From the NCBI RefSeq assembly GCF_015477805.1, contig NZ_JADLQL010000001.1, positions 1,426,001 to 1,490,000 on the forward strand: a DNA stretch of 64,000 bases. The letters are read 5' to 3'. The notes beneath the pieces were generated by a model. That model searched no databases. It saw nothing but the letters and a program-made list of their open reading frames with translations, and was not told where the DNA came from. Shown here piece after piece: positions 9,468 through 18,214 of the stretch. The DNA is from Nocardia flavorosea (GTDB taxonomy: Bacteria > Actinomycetota > Actinomycetes > Mycobacteriales > Mycobacteriaceae). Made by a program: the position numbers and the translations under genes. The first letter of the stretch is position 1. The number at the start of each line of letters is the position of its first letter.

Positions 9468-10559
9468 CTACCGGTCGAAGAGGTCGAGCGTGGGCTGCGG
9501 TTCGCGACCGCGAACCTCGAGCGCGCCGAACGTGAGATCCGGCGGCGGTGTCAAACCGAGATGCGCCCAGGCCGCCGCGGTGGCAACCCGCCCGCGCGGC
9601 GTCCGCGCCACCATCCCCGCCCGGACCAGGAAGGGCTCGCACACCTCCTCCACGGTGGTCGCCTCCTCCCCGACCGCGACCGCCAGCGTGGACACACCGA
9701 CCGGCCCCCCGCCGAAGCCACGGACCAGGGCGCCCAGCACCGCCCGGTCCAGGCGGTCCAGCCCCAGCGCGTCGACGTCGTAGACCTCCAGCGCGCCCCG
9801 TGCCACCGGGAGGGTGATCCGGCCGTCGGCGCGCACCTCGGCGTAGTCGCGAACCCGCCGCAGCAACCGGTTGGCGATACGCGGCGTTCCGCGGGAGCGC
9901 CCGGCGATCTCGGCGGCGGCGTCGAGATCGATCTCCACCCCGAGGATCTGCGCCGACCGCTGCACGATGAGCAGCAGTTCGTCCGGTTCGTAGAAATCCA
10001 TATGCCCGGTGAAACCGAACCGGTCGCGCAGCGGCCCGGTCAGGGCACCGGACCGGGTGGTGGCGCCGACCAGGGTGAACGGCGCGATCTCGAGCGGTAT
10101 GGACGTCGCTCCGGGACCTTTGCCGACCACCACGTCGACCCGGAAATCCTCCATCGCCAGGTACAGCATCTCCTCCGCCGGCCGCGCCATCCGGTGGATC
10201 TCGTCGATGAACAGCACATCCCCGGCGACCAGGTTGCTGAGCATGGCGGCCAGATCCCCGGCCCGCTCCAGCGCCGGGCCGGAGGTGATCCGCAACGCGG
10301 TGCCGAGTTCGCCGGCGATGATCATGGCCAGGCTGGTCTTTCCGAGTCCGGGTGGGCCGGACAGCAGAATATGGTCGGGTGTACCGCCCCGGGCCCGGGC
10401 ACCGCGAAGTACGAGCGTCAGTTGTTCCCGGACCCGGGGCTGGCCGATGAAACCGTCGAGCGAGGTCGGGCGCAGCCCCGTCTCCAGATCGCCGTCCGCG
10501 GGCAGATAATCGGCGCTGACCGGGGAAACTTCCGCTTCCGGGGAGTCGTCGTAATCCAT
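9468..10559 (-). CDS. ruvB: Holliday junction branch-migration ATPase RuvB
   Basis: AAA+ motor that, with RuvA, drives branch migration of Holliday junctions. The 363 residues include Walker [10 protein letters not shown] at 68-76, Walker [10 protein letters not shown] near 124-132, the sensor-1 region ([11 protein letters not shown]) and the RuvB-specific winged-helix C-terminus ([18 protein letters not shown]). ATG start [10 protein letters not shown]. It is the last gene of ruvC-ruvA-ruvB. Unlike the four-base overlap of ruvC/ruvA, 164 bp containing a repeat separate it from ruvA. Confidence 0.96.
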   Translation of the reverse strand: MDYDDSPEAEVSPVSADYLPADGDLETGLRPTSLDGFIGQPRVREQLTLVLRGARARGGTPDHILLSGPPGLGKTSLAMIIAGELGTALRITSGPALERAGDLAAMLSNLVAGDVLFIDEIHRMARPAEEMLYLAMEDFRVDVVVGKGPGATSIPLEIAPFTLVGATTRSGALTGPLRDRFGFTGHMDFYEPDELLLIVQRSAQILGVEIDLDAAAEIAGRSRGTPRIANRLLRRVRDYAEVRADGRITLPVARGALEVYDVDALGLDRLDRAVLGALVRGFGGGPVGVSTLAVAVGEEATTVEEVCEPFLVRAGMVARTPRGRVATAAAWAHLGLTPPPDLTFGALEVRGREPQPTLDLFDR

Positions 10560-10565
10560 GACCGC

Positions 10566-10727
10566 CTAACGGTTGCAATCGTGTACGTCGAACATGCGCG
10601 AGGCCGCTCTGCAGTGACGCTTCGCCGCCTGTCCGGGGCTGGGCCCGCTCATGCCGCGCGGCCGAGGCGAAGGCGAGCCCCCTCCGTGGTGACGCTCGGC
10701 TGCCTGCCCCGGGCCCGGCACGCTCAT
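10566..10727 (-). CDS. Possible small repeat-encoded ORF linking ruvA and ruvB
   Basis: Candidate 53-codon ORF. Its ATG overlaps the ruvA stop codon (ATGA) and it ends six bases before the ruvB start. It contains two copies of one peptide, [13 protein letters not shown] and [13 protein letters not shown], encoded by the DNA repeat in this gap. Overlapping both flanking genes through start and stop codons is how mycobacterial interspersed repetitive units sit in operons. Whether the peptide has a function, or only keeps ribosomes running through to ruvB, cannot be told. Confidence 0.4.
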   Translation of the reverse strand: MSVPGPGQAAERHHGGGSPSPRPRGMSGPSPGQAAKRHCRAASRMFDVHDCNR

Positions 10728-10730
10728 GCC
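10614..10730. repeat. Two imperfect 42-bp repeats between ruvA and ruvB
   Basis: Copies at 10614-10655 and 10689-10730, spaced 75 bp (25 codons). On the plus strand each starts GTGACGCT and ends GCTCATGCC, with a C/G-rich middle. The second copy includes the last two sense codons and stop codon of ruvA. The pattern resembles a two-unit MIRU-like element. Confidence 0.7.
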
Positions 10731-11323
10731 AGCATCCCGAGCGCCGCCCGCAGCGCGGTGGAATTATCGGCATCCGGTTGTTCGGTGAGGACCGCGTCCA
10801 CCACGGGCTCGGCCTTCTTCGCCGGGAAACCGAGGCCGATCAGTGCCTCTACCACCTGGTCGCGTACCGGTGTGCGGACCGGGGCCGGCACCGTACCGGC
10901 CGGCGAATCCGCCGGGACCGCCACCAGGTTCACCTTGTCCCGCAATTCCACGACCATCCGCTCGGCGCCCCGTTTCCCGATGCCCGGCACCCGGGTGAGC
11001 GCCGCGATATCGCCGGCGGCCAGCGCCTTACGCAAGGTTTCGGGCTCGAGCACCGCCAGGACCGCCATGGCCAGCCGCGGTCCCACGCCGGATACGGTCT
11101 GCAACAGACCGAACAGATCGCGAGCCTCGGTATCGGCGAACCCGTACAGGGTCATCGAATCCTCGCGCACGATCAACGTGGTGTGCAGCCGGGCCTGTTC
11201 GCCGCGGGTCAGCCCCGCCAGGGTGGCGGGAGTGGCATTGAGCTGGTAGCCCACCCCGGCGGTTTCGAGGACCACATGGTCGAGGGCGAGTTCTGCGACC
11301 TCGCCGCGAATGGACGCGATCAC
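10724..11323 (-). CDS. ruvA: Holliday junction DNA-binding protein RuvA
   Basis: Tetrameric protein that holds the Holliday junction and recruits RuvB. At 199 residues it fits the usual 196-203. Domain I begins [12 protein letters not shown]; the helix-hairpin-helix region carries [13 protein letters not shown] and [19 protein letters not shown]; the C-terminal domain III that touches RuvB carries [14 protein letters not shown]. The GTG at 11323 starts the protein in family register and overlaps the ruvC stop by four bases. Frame is open upstream, but that segment has no similarity to RuvA. Confidence 0.95.
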   Translation of the reverse strand: MIASIRGEVAELALDHVVLETAGVGYQLNATPATLAGLTRGEQARLHTTLIVREDSMTLYGFADTEARDLFGLLQTVSGVGPRLAMAVLAVLEPETLRKALAAGDIAALTRVPGIGKRGAERMVVELRDKVNLVAVPADSPAGTVPAPVRTPVRDQVVEALIGLGFPAKKAEPVVDAVLTEQPDADNSTALRAALGMLA

Positions 11324-11889
11324 CCGCGCACCGCCTTCCGCTGCTGTTCCAGTCGTTGGGTGTATTGCCGGCGGGCCCGTTCGGCCTGTGCCTCGGCCGC
11401 CGCCATCCGCTCGATCAGCGGCGCCCGCCAGCAATGGCAGATGGCGAGCGCCAGCGCGTCGGCGGCATCGGCGGGCTTCGGCGGCGCGGCTAGCCCGAGG
11501 ATCCGGGTGACCATGGCGGTCACCTGCTTCTTGTCCGCCCCGCCGTGACCGGTCACGGCGGCCTTCACCTCACTGGGAGTATGGAACATCACCGGGATAT
11601 CGCGGCGCGCGGCCGCCAAGGCGATCACCCCGCCCGCCTGCGCGGTACCCATGGCGGTGCGTACGTTGTGCTGGGCGAAAACCCGTTCGATGGCCACCAC
11701 CTCGGGGCGGTGGGTGCCCATCCAATTCTCGGCGGCGTCCGCAATCCGCAGCAGGCGCTGGGCCAGATCCAGCTCGGCCGGGGTCCGCACCACGTCCACG
11801 GCGATCGCGCGTACGGCACGACCCGATCCCCCTTCGACCATGCTGATCCCGCACCGGGTGAGCCCGGGGTCGACGCCCATCACCCGCAC
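11320..11889 (-). CDS. ruvC: Crossover junction endodeoxyribonuclease RuvC
   Basis: Resolvase that cuts Holliday junctions; 189 residues. The first catalytic Asp is Asp7 in [12 protein letters not shown]; the second acidic residue is the Glu of [12 protein letters not shown], and the last pair lies in [13 protein letters not shown]. The GTG at 11889 is preferred over GTG 11895 because AAAGG then lies 8 nt upstream and the protein starts as the family does. First gene of ruvC-ruvA-ruvB; its stop overlaps the ruvA start (GTGA). Confidence 0.95.
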   Translation of the reverse strand: MRVMGVDPGLTRCGISMVEGGSGRAVRAIAVDVVRTPAELDLAQRLLRIADAAENWMGTHRPEVVAIERVFAQHNVRTAMGTAQAGGVIALAAARRDIPVMFHTPSEVKAAVTGHGGADKKQVTAMVTRILGLAAPPKPADAADALALAICHCWRAPLIERMAAAEAQAERARRQYTQRLEQQRKAVRG

Positions 11890-12277
11890 CCGCACAACCT
11901 TTCCCAGAACGAACAGTTGTTCGAAGTCTAGTGCAGCGCGGGGATTCCGGATGACAGTGACACGGACGTGCAGTTCGGTCCAGCGGCCTCGTCATCGTTC
12001 TGTTCGACTTCGGCTTTCCGGGCTTATCCGGTGGCGCCGGTCTCGCCCTCGGCCCCCGCAGCACCAGGCGGGTCAGCGTGCAAGGTCGGAGGAGAAGGCG
12101 TCGTATGCGGCGGCATCGAACAGCACGAACCGCACTTCCCCGATCATGGCGGGGCTCTCATCCCGGACAGCGCCGACCGCAATGTGAGCCGCGTCGTCCA
12201 TGGGCCAGTGGTAAGCCACCATGTCGCCATTGCGCCCCTACCGCCCGGGCCATGCCCACCCGGCACACTCAGGCCAT
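11890..12277. other. Divergent intergenic region between ruvC and arsR
   Basis: Nearly 400 bp without a convincing gene on either strand. It must hold the ruvC promoter on the minus side. No promoter could be assigned with confidence there. Confidence 0.5.
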
Positions 12278-12307
12278 TTGCCTTCGGTATCGCGGCAACT
12301 CTATACA
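12278..12307 (+). promoter_or_regulatory. Candidate promoter of the arsR-SRPBCC pair
   Basis: TTGCCT (12278-12283) and TATACA (12302-12307) separated by 18 bp form a plausible sigma-70-like promoter in a local dip in GC content. The start point would fall in the palindrome that follows. Confidence 0.5.
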
Positions 12308-12310
12308 AAC

Positions 12311-12330
12311 GCGTAACCAAGCAGTTACGC
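12311..12330. promoter_or_regulatory. Perfect 7-bp-arm inverted repeat, candidate ArsR operator
   Basis: GCGTAAC, six spacer bases, GTTACGC. It lies just downstream of the -10 hexamer and eight bases before the arsR GTG, where a bound repressor would block initiation. This suggests autoregulation by the ArsR-type protein encoded next. Confidence 0.6.
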
Positions 12331-12337
12331 TTTGATC

Positions 12338-12721
12338 GTGGACAAAGCAGTCGCGGCAATCGCCGACCCGATCCGACGCGAAATCCTGGCGATGCTTCGC
12401 GATACCCGCCTCACCGCGGGCGCTATCGCGGCGCAGTTTCCGGTCAGCCGCCCGGCGATCAGCCGCCACCTGCGCGTACTTCGCGACAGCGGACTCGTGC
12501 ACGACGACCTGATGGGCCGGCAACGGTATTACTCCCTGGAACCGGCGCCGCTGCGCGAACTTCGCTCCTGGATCGACGCGCTCGACCGGCCCGCCGGCTG
12601 GGAGCATCGGCTGGACGCGCTGGCCACCGAGATCTACCGAACCCGCCGCGAACACCGCGCCGAACCGGAAACGCCCGGTCGGCACATGCAGGAACAGCAG
12701 AACAAGGAGAATTCCGCATGA
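12338..12721 (+). CDS. ArsR-family winged-helix transcriptional regulator
   Basis: Protein of 127 residues with a single winged-helix domain: KAVAAIADPIRREILAML, then the recognition helix of FPVSRPAISRHLRVLR and the wing VHDDLMGRQRYYSLEP. This subclass pairs with SRPBCC (AHSA1-like) proteins and lacks the Cys metal-binding motif of ArsR/SmtB metal sensors. GTG at 12338 is favoured; a TTG two codons upstream is possible. Its stop overlaps the next start (ATGA), so the two proteins are translationally coupled. The palindrome at 12311-12330 is its likely operator. The inducer is unknown. Confidence 0.85.
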   Translation: MDKAVAAIADPIRREILAMLRDTRLTAGAIAAQFPVSRPAISRHLRVLRDSGLVHDDLMGRQRYYSLEPAPLRELRSWIDALDRPAGWEHRLDALATEIYRTRREHRAEPETPGRHMQEQQNKENSA

Positions 12722-13215
12722 ACATCCGACCGAGCGGACGCCTGGTGAACACTCCGAACGGACAAGACCTGGTCCTCACCCGCACCTATCGCGCTTCTGC
12801 CGAAGATGTATGGGCCAGTATCACCGAACCCGACCGCACCGCCCGCTGGTTCGGACCGTGGAAAGGCGAAGCCGGACCGGGCCGGACGATCCAGGTCCAG
12901 CTGACTTACGAAGAAGAGCAGCCCTGGACCGATTTCATCATCGACGCCTGCATTCCGCCGCGTCATCTCTGCCTGCGTACCGTCGACGACCAGGGCTCCT
13001 GGCAGCTCGAGGCCACGCTGAGCGAACACGACGGTCAAACCGAATTGGTGTTCACCCACCACCTGACCTCGCCGGAACTCGCCGGCGAGGCCGGGCCGGG
13101 CTGGGAGTACTACCTGGATATGCTCGGTGCCGCCCGCACCGGCGCAGACCTGCCCGACTTCGCCGATTACTATCCCGCCATGCGGGACTTCTACGTGAAC
13201 GCGACCCCGGACTGA
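12718..13215 (+). CDS. SRPBCC family (AHSA1-like) protein
   Basis: Protein of 165 residues of the START/Bet v1-like fold. It begins the way AHSA1-domain proteins do, with LTRTYRASAEDVWASITEPDRTARWFGPW, and continues with the WTDFIIDACIPPRHL and ATLSEHDGQTELVFTHHL strands; the final helix is WEYYLDMLGAA. These proteins bind hydrophobic ligands in a central cavity. No catalytic residues are evident. It overlaps the ArsR-type gene by four bases, so it probably serves in the response that regulator controls. Confidence 0.82.
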   Translation: MNIRPSGRLVNTPNGQDLVLTRTYRASAEDVWASITEPDRTARWFGPWKGEAGPGRTIQVQLTYEEEQPWTDFIIDACIPPRHLCLRTVDDQGSWQLEATLSEHDGQTELVFTHHLTSPELAGEAGPGWEYYLDMLGAARTGADLPDFADYYPAMRDFYVNATPD

Positions 13216-13463
13216 GCGGGCTACACCTCCGGAAGCGACACAACCGGACGGCCGACCGGACCGCCTCCCGGGCGCACCACCGTCGTGAACCGGTGCCAGC
13301 GCGGGCAGAGCAGCCGGCCGGCCATCCGACCACCGCCTGCGCAAGCCGGGCGCTGGTCGGCTGTTTCTGTCCATGTGGTGCGGCGACACCGGAATACGCC
13401 AAACCGCCGTGATACCCAGCGCGCAGTATCGGCCGCAAAGCGTAGCCGAGCGCCCCGGAACGA

Positions 13464-14213
13464 TCAGTCCAGTTCGGCGAGGACCTCGTCGGAGACGTCG
13501 ACATTGGTGTACACGTTCTGGACGTCATCACTGTCCTCGAGCGCGTCGACCAGTTTGAACACCTTGCGCGCGCCGTCCACGTCCACTGCGACGTTCACCG
13601 ACGGCTGGAAGCCGGATTCGGCGGAATCGTAGTCGATACCGGCCGCCTGCAGGGCCGAACGCACCGCGACCAGATCGCCGGGCTCGCTGATGATCTCGAA
13701 TGATTCACCGAGATCGTTGACCTCCTCGGCTCCGGCATCGAGCACCGCCATCAGCACGTCGTCCTCGGAGAGACCGTTCTTCTCCAGCGTGACGACGCCC
13801 TTGCGGTGGAACAGATAGGCCACCGAGCCCGGATCGGCCATATTGCCGCCGTTGCGGGTCATCGCGACCCGGACCTCGCCCGCCGCCCGGTTACGGTTGT
13901 CGGTGAGACATTCGATCAGGACGGCGACCCCGTTGGGCCCGTAGCCCTCGTACATGATGGTCTGCCAGTCGGCGCCACCGGCTTCTTCACCGGCGCCGCG
14001 TTTACGGGCCCGTTCGATATTGTCGTTGGGAACCGAAGATTTCTTCGCCTTCTGGATGGCGTCGAACAGCGTCGGGTTACCTTCGGGATCGCCGCCACCC
14101 GTACGGGCCGCCACCTCGATGTTCTTGATCAGCTTGGCGAAAAGTTTGCCGCGCTTCGCATCGATCGCTGCCTTCTTGTGCTTGGTGGTGGCCCATTTGG
14201 AGTGGCCGCTCAT
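13464..14213 (-). CDS. yebC: YebC/PmpR family protein
   Basis: Conserved protein of 249 residues with the family N-terminus [18 protein letters not shown] and the motifs [11 protein letters not shown] and [14 protein letters not shown]. Members are described as DNA-binding regulators and, more recently, as factors that relieve ribosome stalling. The frame stays open 88 codons further upstream, but the family start is unmistakable. It is downstream of pdxT, as in M. tuberculosis (Rv2603c-Rv2604c). Confidence 0.95.
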   Translation of the reverse strand: MSGHSKWATTKHKKAAIDAKRGKLFAKLIKNIEVAARTGGGDPEGNPTLFDAIQKAKKSSVPNDNIERARKRGAGEEAGGADWQTIMYEGYGPNGVAVLIECLTDNRNRAAGEVRVAMTRNGGNMADPGSVAYLFHRKGVVTLEKNGLSEDDVLMAVLDAGAEEVNDLGESFEIISEPGDLVAVRSALQAAGIDYDSAESGFQPSVNVAVDVDGARKVFKLVDALEDSDDVQNVYTNVDVSDEVLAELD

Positions 14214-14316
14214 TCCCCTACTTCCTTCGGGTCGATGACTGGTCTGGCGGTTCACGCTACCGGCTGGCCGGGCGGATAATTCCGTCACCCTACTCGCACA
14301 GCGGCCGGTGGGCAGT

Positions 14317-14976
14317 TCAGCGGCCGCGGACCAGATCGACGAACAGCCGGTGCACGCGGTGGTCGCCGGTGACCTCGGGATGGAACGAGGTGGCCAGTAC
14401 CGAGCCCTGGCGTACGGCCACGATCCGGCCGGCGGCGGGTCCGCTGGGCACCCGGGCCAGCACCTCGACCCCGGCACCGGCCTCTTCCACCCACGGCGCG
14501 CGGATGAACACTGCCCGCATCGGGCCGCCGTCCACCCCGGCGAATTCGAGATCGGTTTCGAACGAATCCACCTGACGGCCGAAAGCGTTGCGGCGTACGG
14601 TCATATCGATACCGGACAGATGCCGGGCATCGGGGCGGGTGTCGAGTACCCGGTCGGCCAGCAGGATCATGCCGGCGCACGAACCGAACGCTGGCATACC
14701 GTCACGCAGCCGTTCCCGCAGTGGTTCGAGCAGTTCGAATACCTGCAGCAGTTTGCTGATCGTGGTCGATTCCCCGCCGGGCAGTACCAGTGCATCGACC
14801 GCGGCGAGCTCGGCCGGACGGCGTACCAGAACCGGATCGGCACCGCAGAGGTCCAGCACCGCGGCATGTTCGCGGACATCGCCCTGCAACGCCAGCACAC
14901 CGATGGTGGGCCGGTCGGTGGGCGCCACGAGGTCGGCATCCGAACGGCTGTCCCGGGAAACCGCAGTATCGTTCAC
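14317..14976 (-). CDS. pdxT: Pyridoxal 5'-phosphate synthase glutaminase subunit PdxT
   Basis: Class I glutamine amidotransferase giving ammonia to PdxS for vitamin B6 synthesis; 219 residues. Visible motifs: [13 protein letters not shown] near the start, LPGGESTT, the nucleophile Cys in [10 protein letters not shown], and the His/Glu pair in FHPEVTGD. The GTG at 14976 gives an 18-residue leader before the family core. It is separated from pdxS by tesB and by a plus-strand gene. Confidence 0.95.
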   Translation of the reverse strand: MNDTAVSRDSRSDADLVAPTDRPTIGVLALQGDVREHAAVLDLCGADPVLVRRPAELAAVDALVLPGGESTTISKLLQVFELLEPLRERLRDGMPAFGSCAGMILLADRVLDTRPDARHLSGIDMTVRRNAFGRQVDSFETDLEFAGVDGGPMRAVFIRAPWVEEAGAGVEVLARVPSGPAAGRIVAVRQGSVLATSFHPEVTGDHRVHRLFVDLVRGR

Positions 14977-15197
14977 CCGTGTGAGCTTACGAGGCGGGCC
15001 GGTGTGCGCCAGGTCACGCCGCCGGGCCGGCGCGCAGCGAATCGAGACACCGACCGGCCCCGTCCGTGTGCAGCACGGCCGTATCGGGAACAACTCCCGT
15101 TTCCGCCGCTCCCGGCATCGGGCAAACGGATACGCGCCGTGGGGTAGCGCACTATGCCCACGTGCCGGTCATCGTCGGGCCGGCCCGAAATAGGCGG

Positions 15198-16016
15198 TCA
15201 GCTCCGCAGGGTGCGGATCAGCCCTTCCTGCACGACGGCGGCGACCAACCGGCCGCTGCGGTCGAAGATCTTCCCGCCGGTCAGCGCCCGGCCGAAACCG
15301 GCCGACGGCGAGGACTGGTCGTACAACAGCCAATCGTCGGTGCGGAACGGGCGCAGGAACCACATGGCGTGATCCAGCGAGGCGTTCTGGGTGGGTTCGT
15401 CGGGATGAGTGACCTTCGATGAACCGAGCAGCGTCATATCGCTCATATAGGCGAGCGTGCACACGTGGAACAGCGGATCGTCGGGCAGTGGATGCCGGTA
15501 ACGGAACCACACCTGCTGCGGCGACACCACACCGGGACGCTGGGTCACCTGTTCCTGCGGGATGGGGCGGATATCCCAGTGCTCCCATTCCCGCATGGCC
15601 CACAGGCGCTCTGGGTCCATGGACGTCTCGGCATCCGGAAGATCCTCGGGCGGCGCCACCTCGGCCATCTCGTCCTGGTGCGAAGGGCCCTCGTCGCCGA
15701 TGTGGAAGGACGCCGACATGGTGAAGATCGCGTCCCCGTCCTGCACACCGGTGACCCGGCGGGTACAGAACGACCGGCCGTCCCGGATCCGGTCCACCAG
15801 GTACACCGTCGGCGCCGCCGGGTTTCCGGGGCGCAGGAAATAGCCGTGCAGCGAATGCACCTGGAACCGCGGCTCCACCGTACGCACCGCCGAGACCAGC
15901 GCCTGGCCCGCCACCTGCCCACCGAAGGTGCGGGGCAGTTGGGTTGCGGGAAACGCGCCGCGGAAGATATCGCGTTCGAGGCGTTCGAGCTGCAATGCCT
16001 CTTCGATAGTCGCCAT
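15198..16016 (-). CDS. tesB: Acyl-CoA thioesterase II (TesB-like)
   Basis: Double hot-dog thioesterase that hydrolyses acyl-CoA to fatty acid and CoA; 272 residues. Family motifs include LPRTFGGQVAGQALVSAVRTV, VHSLHGYFLRPG, GRSFCTRRVTGVQ and, in the second hot-dog, NASLDHAMWFLRPFRTDDWLLY. The catalytic triad of TesB corresponds to an Asp (in SLDHAMWF), a Ser/Thr and a Gln (in AVVQEGLIR). Neighbour of pdxT as in M. tuberculosis (Rv2605c). Confidence 0.93.
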   Translation of the reverse strand: MATIEEALQLERLERDIFRGAFPATQLPRTFGGQVAGQALVSAVRTVEPRFQVHSLHGYFLRPGNPAAPTVYLVDRIRDGRSFCTRRVTGVQDGDAIFTMSASFHIGDEGPSHQDEMAEVAPPEDLPDAETSMDPERLWAMREWEHWDIRPIPQEQVTQRPGVVSPQQVWFRYRHPLPDDPLFHVCTLAYMSDMTLLGSSKVTHPDEPTQNASLDHAMWFLRPFRTDDWLLYDQSSPSAGFGRALTGGKIFDRSGRLVAAVVQEGLIRTLRS

Positions 16017-16111
16017 TCGCTGAGATTAGCCCGAAAAGCCCTGTTTCCCATGATCCACCGGCGGGTTATCCCCATCACCGCCCGCCCTGCCGTACCTGCT
16101 GTGATGAACGG

Positions 16112-16723
16112 GTGCCGCGATTCACCCCGATCACCCAGGACGCGCTCGCCGAAACGGTCGCCCGCAGGCTGCGTGAATCCGGTGGGCAACTGGTCGCCGT
16201 CGACGGCGCCGATGCCGCCCGTCCGCTCGACTTCGCCCGCCTGGCCGCCGGCCGTCTCCACGCCGACGGCCGGCCCGCCGAACTGGTCTCACTGCACGAT
16301 TTCGTCCGCCCCGCCTCGCTGCGGATGGAATTCGGCCGCGACGAAACCGCCTACCGAACGGGCTGGTTCGACTATCCGGCGCTGCGCCGCGAGGTCCTCG
16401 ACCCGCTGCGGACGGATGGACAGTGGTTACCGGCGCTATGGGAGGAAAAGACGGACCGATCCGCTCGCGCCGTCCGCCGTCGCGCGCACCCCGGCACCGT
16501 CCTGTTCGTGGCGGGCCCCATGCTGCTGGGCCGCGACCTCCCCTTCGACCTCACCGTCCAGCTCGACCTCAGCCCCGCCGCGCTCACCCGCCATACGCCG
16601 GCAGCGAGCGCCTGGACTGTCCCCGCGCTCCTGGCCCATGCCCGCGAGCACCCCGGATCGCCGGACTATTTCGTTCGCTGGGACCACCCGGACCGCCCCG
16701 CTCTGCGCACTGGCTCCGACTGA
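16112..16723 (+). CDS. Uridine kinase-like protein lacking a P-loop
   Basis: Protein of 203 residues that aligns with actinobacterial proteins annotated uridine kinase. HDFVRPASLRMEFG matches their DDF-RPASLR-EFG segment, and the middle carries REVLDPL and GPMLLGRDLPFDLTVQL. The expected Walker A (GxxGxGKS) is absent: the segment reads AVDGADAARPLD. ATP-dependent phosphoryl transfer is therefore doubtful. GTG start. It is on the plus strand inside a minus-strand block, divergent from tesB and convergent with pdxS. Confidence 0.65.
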   Translation: MPRFTPITQDALAETVARRLRESGGQLVAVDGADAARPLDFARLAAGRLHADGRPAELVSLHDFVRPASLRMEFGRDETAYRTGWFDYPALRREVLDPLRTDGQWLPALWEEKTDRSARAVRRRAHPGTVLFVAGPMLLGRDLPFDLTVQLDLSPAALTRHTPAASAWTVPALLAHAREHPGSPDYFVRWDHPDRPALRTGSD

Positions 16724-16862
16724 CACCGTTCGGTACCGTCGCCGGATCAAGCAGTGGCCGCAGCCGGCATGCCGAGCGGTGGGTCTCGACGTCACCGCCC
16801 CGACGCACAGACCGCATCACGCCGCGTCGGCGGCGGCGCGCAGACCGGGAACAGGCGAACTG

Positions 16863-17783
16863 TCACCAGCCGCGTTCGGCGAGCCGGTGCGGCTGGGCGA
16901 TCTCCTCGACGTTGATACCGACCATCGCCTCACCGAGGCCGCGAGAGACCTTGGCCAGCACATCGGGGTCGTCGTAGAACGTGGTGGCCTTCACGATCGC
17001 GCTCGCGCGCTGTTCGGGGTTACCGGACTTGAAGATGCCCGAACCGACGAACACGCCCTCGGCGCCGAGCTGCATCATCATCGCGGCATCGGCGGGGGTG
17101 GCGATACCGCCCGCAGTGAACAGCACAACCGGCAACTTCCCGGTTTCGGCCACCTCACGGACCAGCTCGTACGGCGCCTGCAACTCCTTGGCCGCCACGT
17201 AGAGCTCGTCGGCGGGCAGCGAGCCCAGCCGGGCGATCTCCTGGCGGATCTGGCGCATATGCGTGGTCGCATTGGAGACATCGCCGGTACCGGCCTCGCC
17301 CTTGGAGCGGATCATCGCCGCCCCTTCGGTGATCCGGCGCAGCGCCTCACCGAGATTGGTGGCACCGCAGACGAACGGCACGGTGAACTGCCATTTGTCG
17401 ATATGGTTGGCGTAATCGGCGGGAGTGAGCACCTCGGATTCGTCGATGTAATCGACCCCGAGGCTCTGCAGGACCTGGGCCTCCACGAAATGCCCGATCC
17501 GGGCCTTGGCCATCACCGGGATGGATACGGCCTCGATGATTCCGTCGATCATGTCCGGATCGCTCATCCGGGAGACGCCGCCCTGGGCGCGGATATCTGC
17601 GGGCACCCGCTCGAGCGCCATCACCGCGACGGCGCCGGCATCCTCGGCGATCTTGGCCTGGTCCGGGGTGACCACATCCATGATCACCCCGCCCTTGAGC
17701 ATCTCGGCCATACCGCGCTTCACACGGGCGGTACCGGCCTCGCGGGTCGCTTGGGTGGTCTGGGCGGTCTCGGGCGTGGTCAC
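16863..17783 (-). CDS. pdxS: Pyridoxal 5'-phosphate synthase subunit PdxS
   Basis: Synthase subunit that builds PLP from ribose 5-phosphate, glyceraldehyde 3-phosphate and ammonia from PdxT; 306 residues in a TIM barrel. Family segments seen: [18 protein letters not shown] near 21-38, [43 protein letters not shown] and [20 protein letters not shown] start with AGGAG five bases upstream. Its promoter region holds a striking 25-bp tandem repeat (17811-17859). Confidence 0.96.
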   Translation of the reverse strand: MTTPETAQTTQATREAGTARVKRGMAEMLKGGVIMDVVTPDQAKIAEDAGAVAVMALERVPADIRAQGGVSRMSDPDMIDGIIEAVSIPVMAKARIGHFVEAQVLQSLGVDYIDESEVLTPADYANHIDKWQFTVPFVCGATNLGEALRRITEGAAMIRSKGEAGTGDVSNATTHMRQIRQEIARLGSLPADELYVAAKELQAPYELVREVAETGKLPVVLFTAGGIATPADAAMMMQLGAEGVFVGSGIFKSGNPEQRASAIVKATTFYDDPDVLAKVSRGLGEAMVGINVEEIAQPHRLAERGW

Positions 17784-17810
17784 GGCAGCTCCTGTGTCCG
17801 GTGCAGGGGA

Positions 17811-17859
17811 AATCGTCGATGAACACCACGATTCAAATCGTCGATGAACACCACGATTC
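17811..17859. repeat. Tandem 25-bp repeat with internal palindrome upstream of pdxS
   Basis: Two identical 24-base units (17811-17834 and 17836-17859) separated by one base. Each has inverted arms AATCGT and ACGATT around 11 bases. They lie 28-76 bases before the pdxS GTG, so they may be paired regulator-binding sites for vitamin B6 control. They do not look like the C. glutamicum PdxR operator as I remember it. Confidence 0.65.
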
Positions 17860-17953
17860 TAGGTGCGCCCCGAAACCGTCTTCATATCCAGTCCGAGCAC
17901 ACTGGACTGATCACGACCTGGCGTTATCCACACCACCCCGGGAACTGGACCGG

Positions 17954-17992
17954 ATAAAACACCGCCGGACCGGTGCGACACCGGCCCGGCGG
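17954..17992 (-). terminator. Intrinsic terminator of the 30-codon gene
   Basis: On the minus strand, arms 17992-17979 and 17975-17962 form a 14-bp stem with one G-U pair and a three-base loop, followed by GTTTTAT (17960-17954). This is the clearest rho-independent terminator in the window. It ends transcription 17 bp after the stop codon of the small gene. Confidence 0.8.
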
Positions 17993-18008
17993 GGCATCGG
18001 GAACCGAC

Positions 18009-18101
18009 TCAGATCGGGTTGACCACCAGCAGCTTCGCCCAGTACTCAGCGGCGCTGGGCCCGAGAATCGGCAACAGGTAATCGAACAGGATGTAGGACA
18101 C
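18009..18101 (-). CDS. Unrecognised 30-residue peptide with strong translation signals
   Basis: Short gene too small for routine gene calling. GTG start at 18101 is preceded by GGAGGTGA with 7 bases between GGAGG and the start, one of the best Shine-Dalgarno matches in the window. The peptide is VSYILFDYLLPILGPSAAEY followed by WAKLLVVNPI. It is hydrophobic with one Asp, one Glu and one Lys and could form an amphipathic or membrane-associated helix broken by Pro-Ile-Leu-Gly-Pro. A terminator hairpin follows 17 bp after the stop, and GATAATGT about 56-63 bases upstream may be its -10. I do not recognise the family. It sits between pdxS and the Nudix gene and appears to be a separate transcription unit. 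Confidence 0.7.
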   Translation of the reverse strand: MSYILFDYLLPILGPSAAEYWAKLLVVNPI

Positions 18102-18156
18102 TTCTTCACCTCCACACACCGAATCGACACAACCTCGGTGCGCCAAACTGCGCTGA

Positions 18157-18164
18157 CATTATCA
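18157..18164 (-). promoter_or_regulatory. Candidate -10 region for the 30-codon gene
   Basis: GATAATGT on the minus strand lies in a stretch that is AT-rich for this genome, 56-63 bases before the GTG start. No convincing -35 hexamer was seen, so this is tentative. Confidence 0.35.
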
Positions 18165-18214
18165 CGCCAAGTGAAACCCATCACAGTATTCCCGGCGCGG
18201 TATTTCCGGCGCGC

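Noticed and set aside
8964..11249. Plus-strand open frame of 761 codons opposite ruvA and ruvB
   Set aside because: It is a GC-rich shadow of the ruvAB genes on the other strand, with Arg/Pro/Gly-rich residues and no family resemblance.
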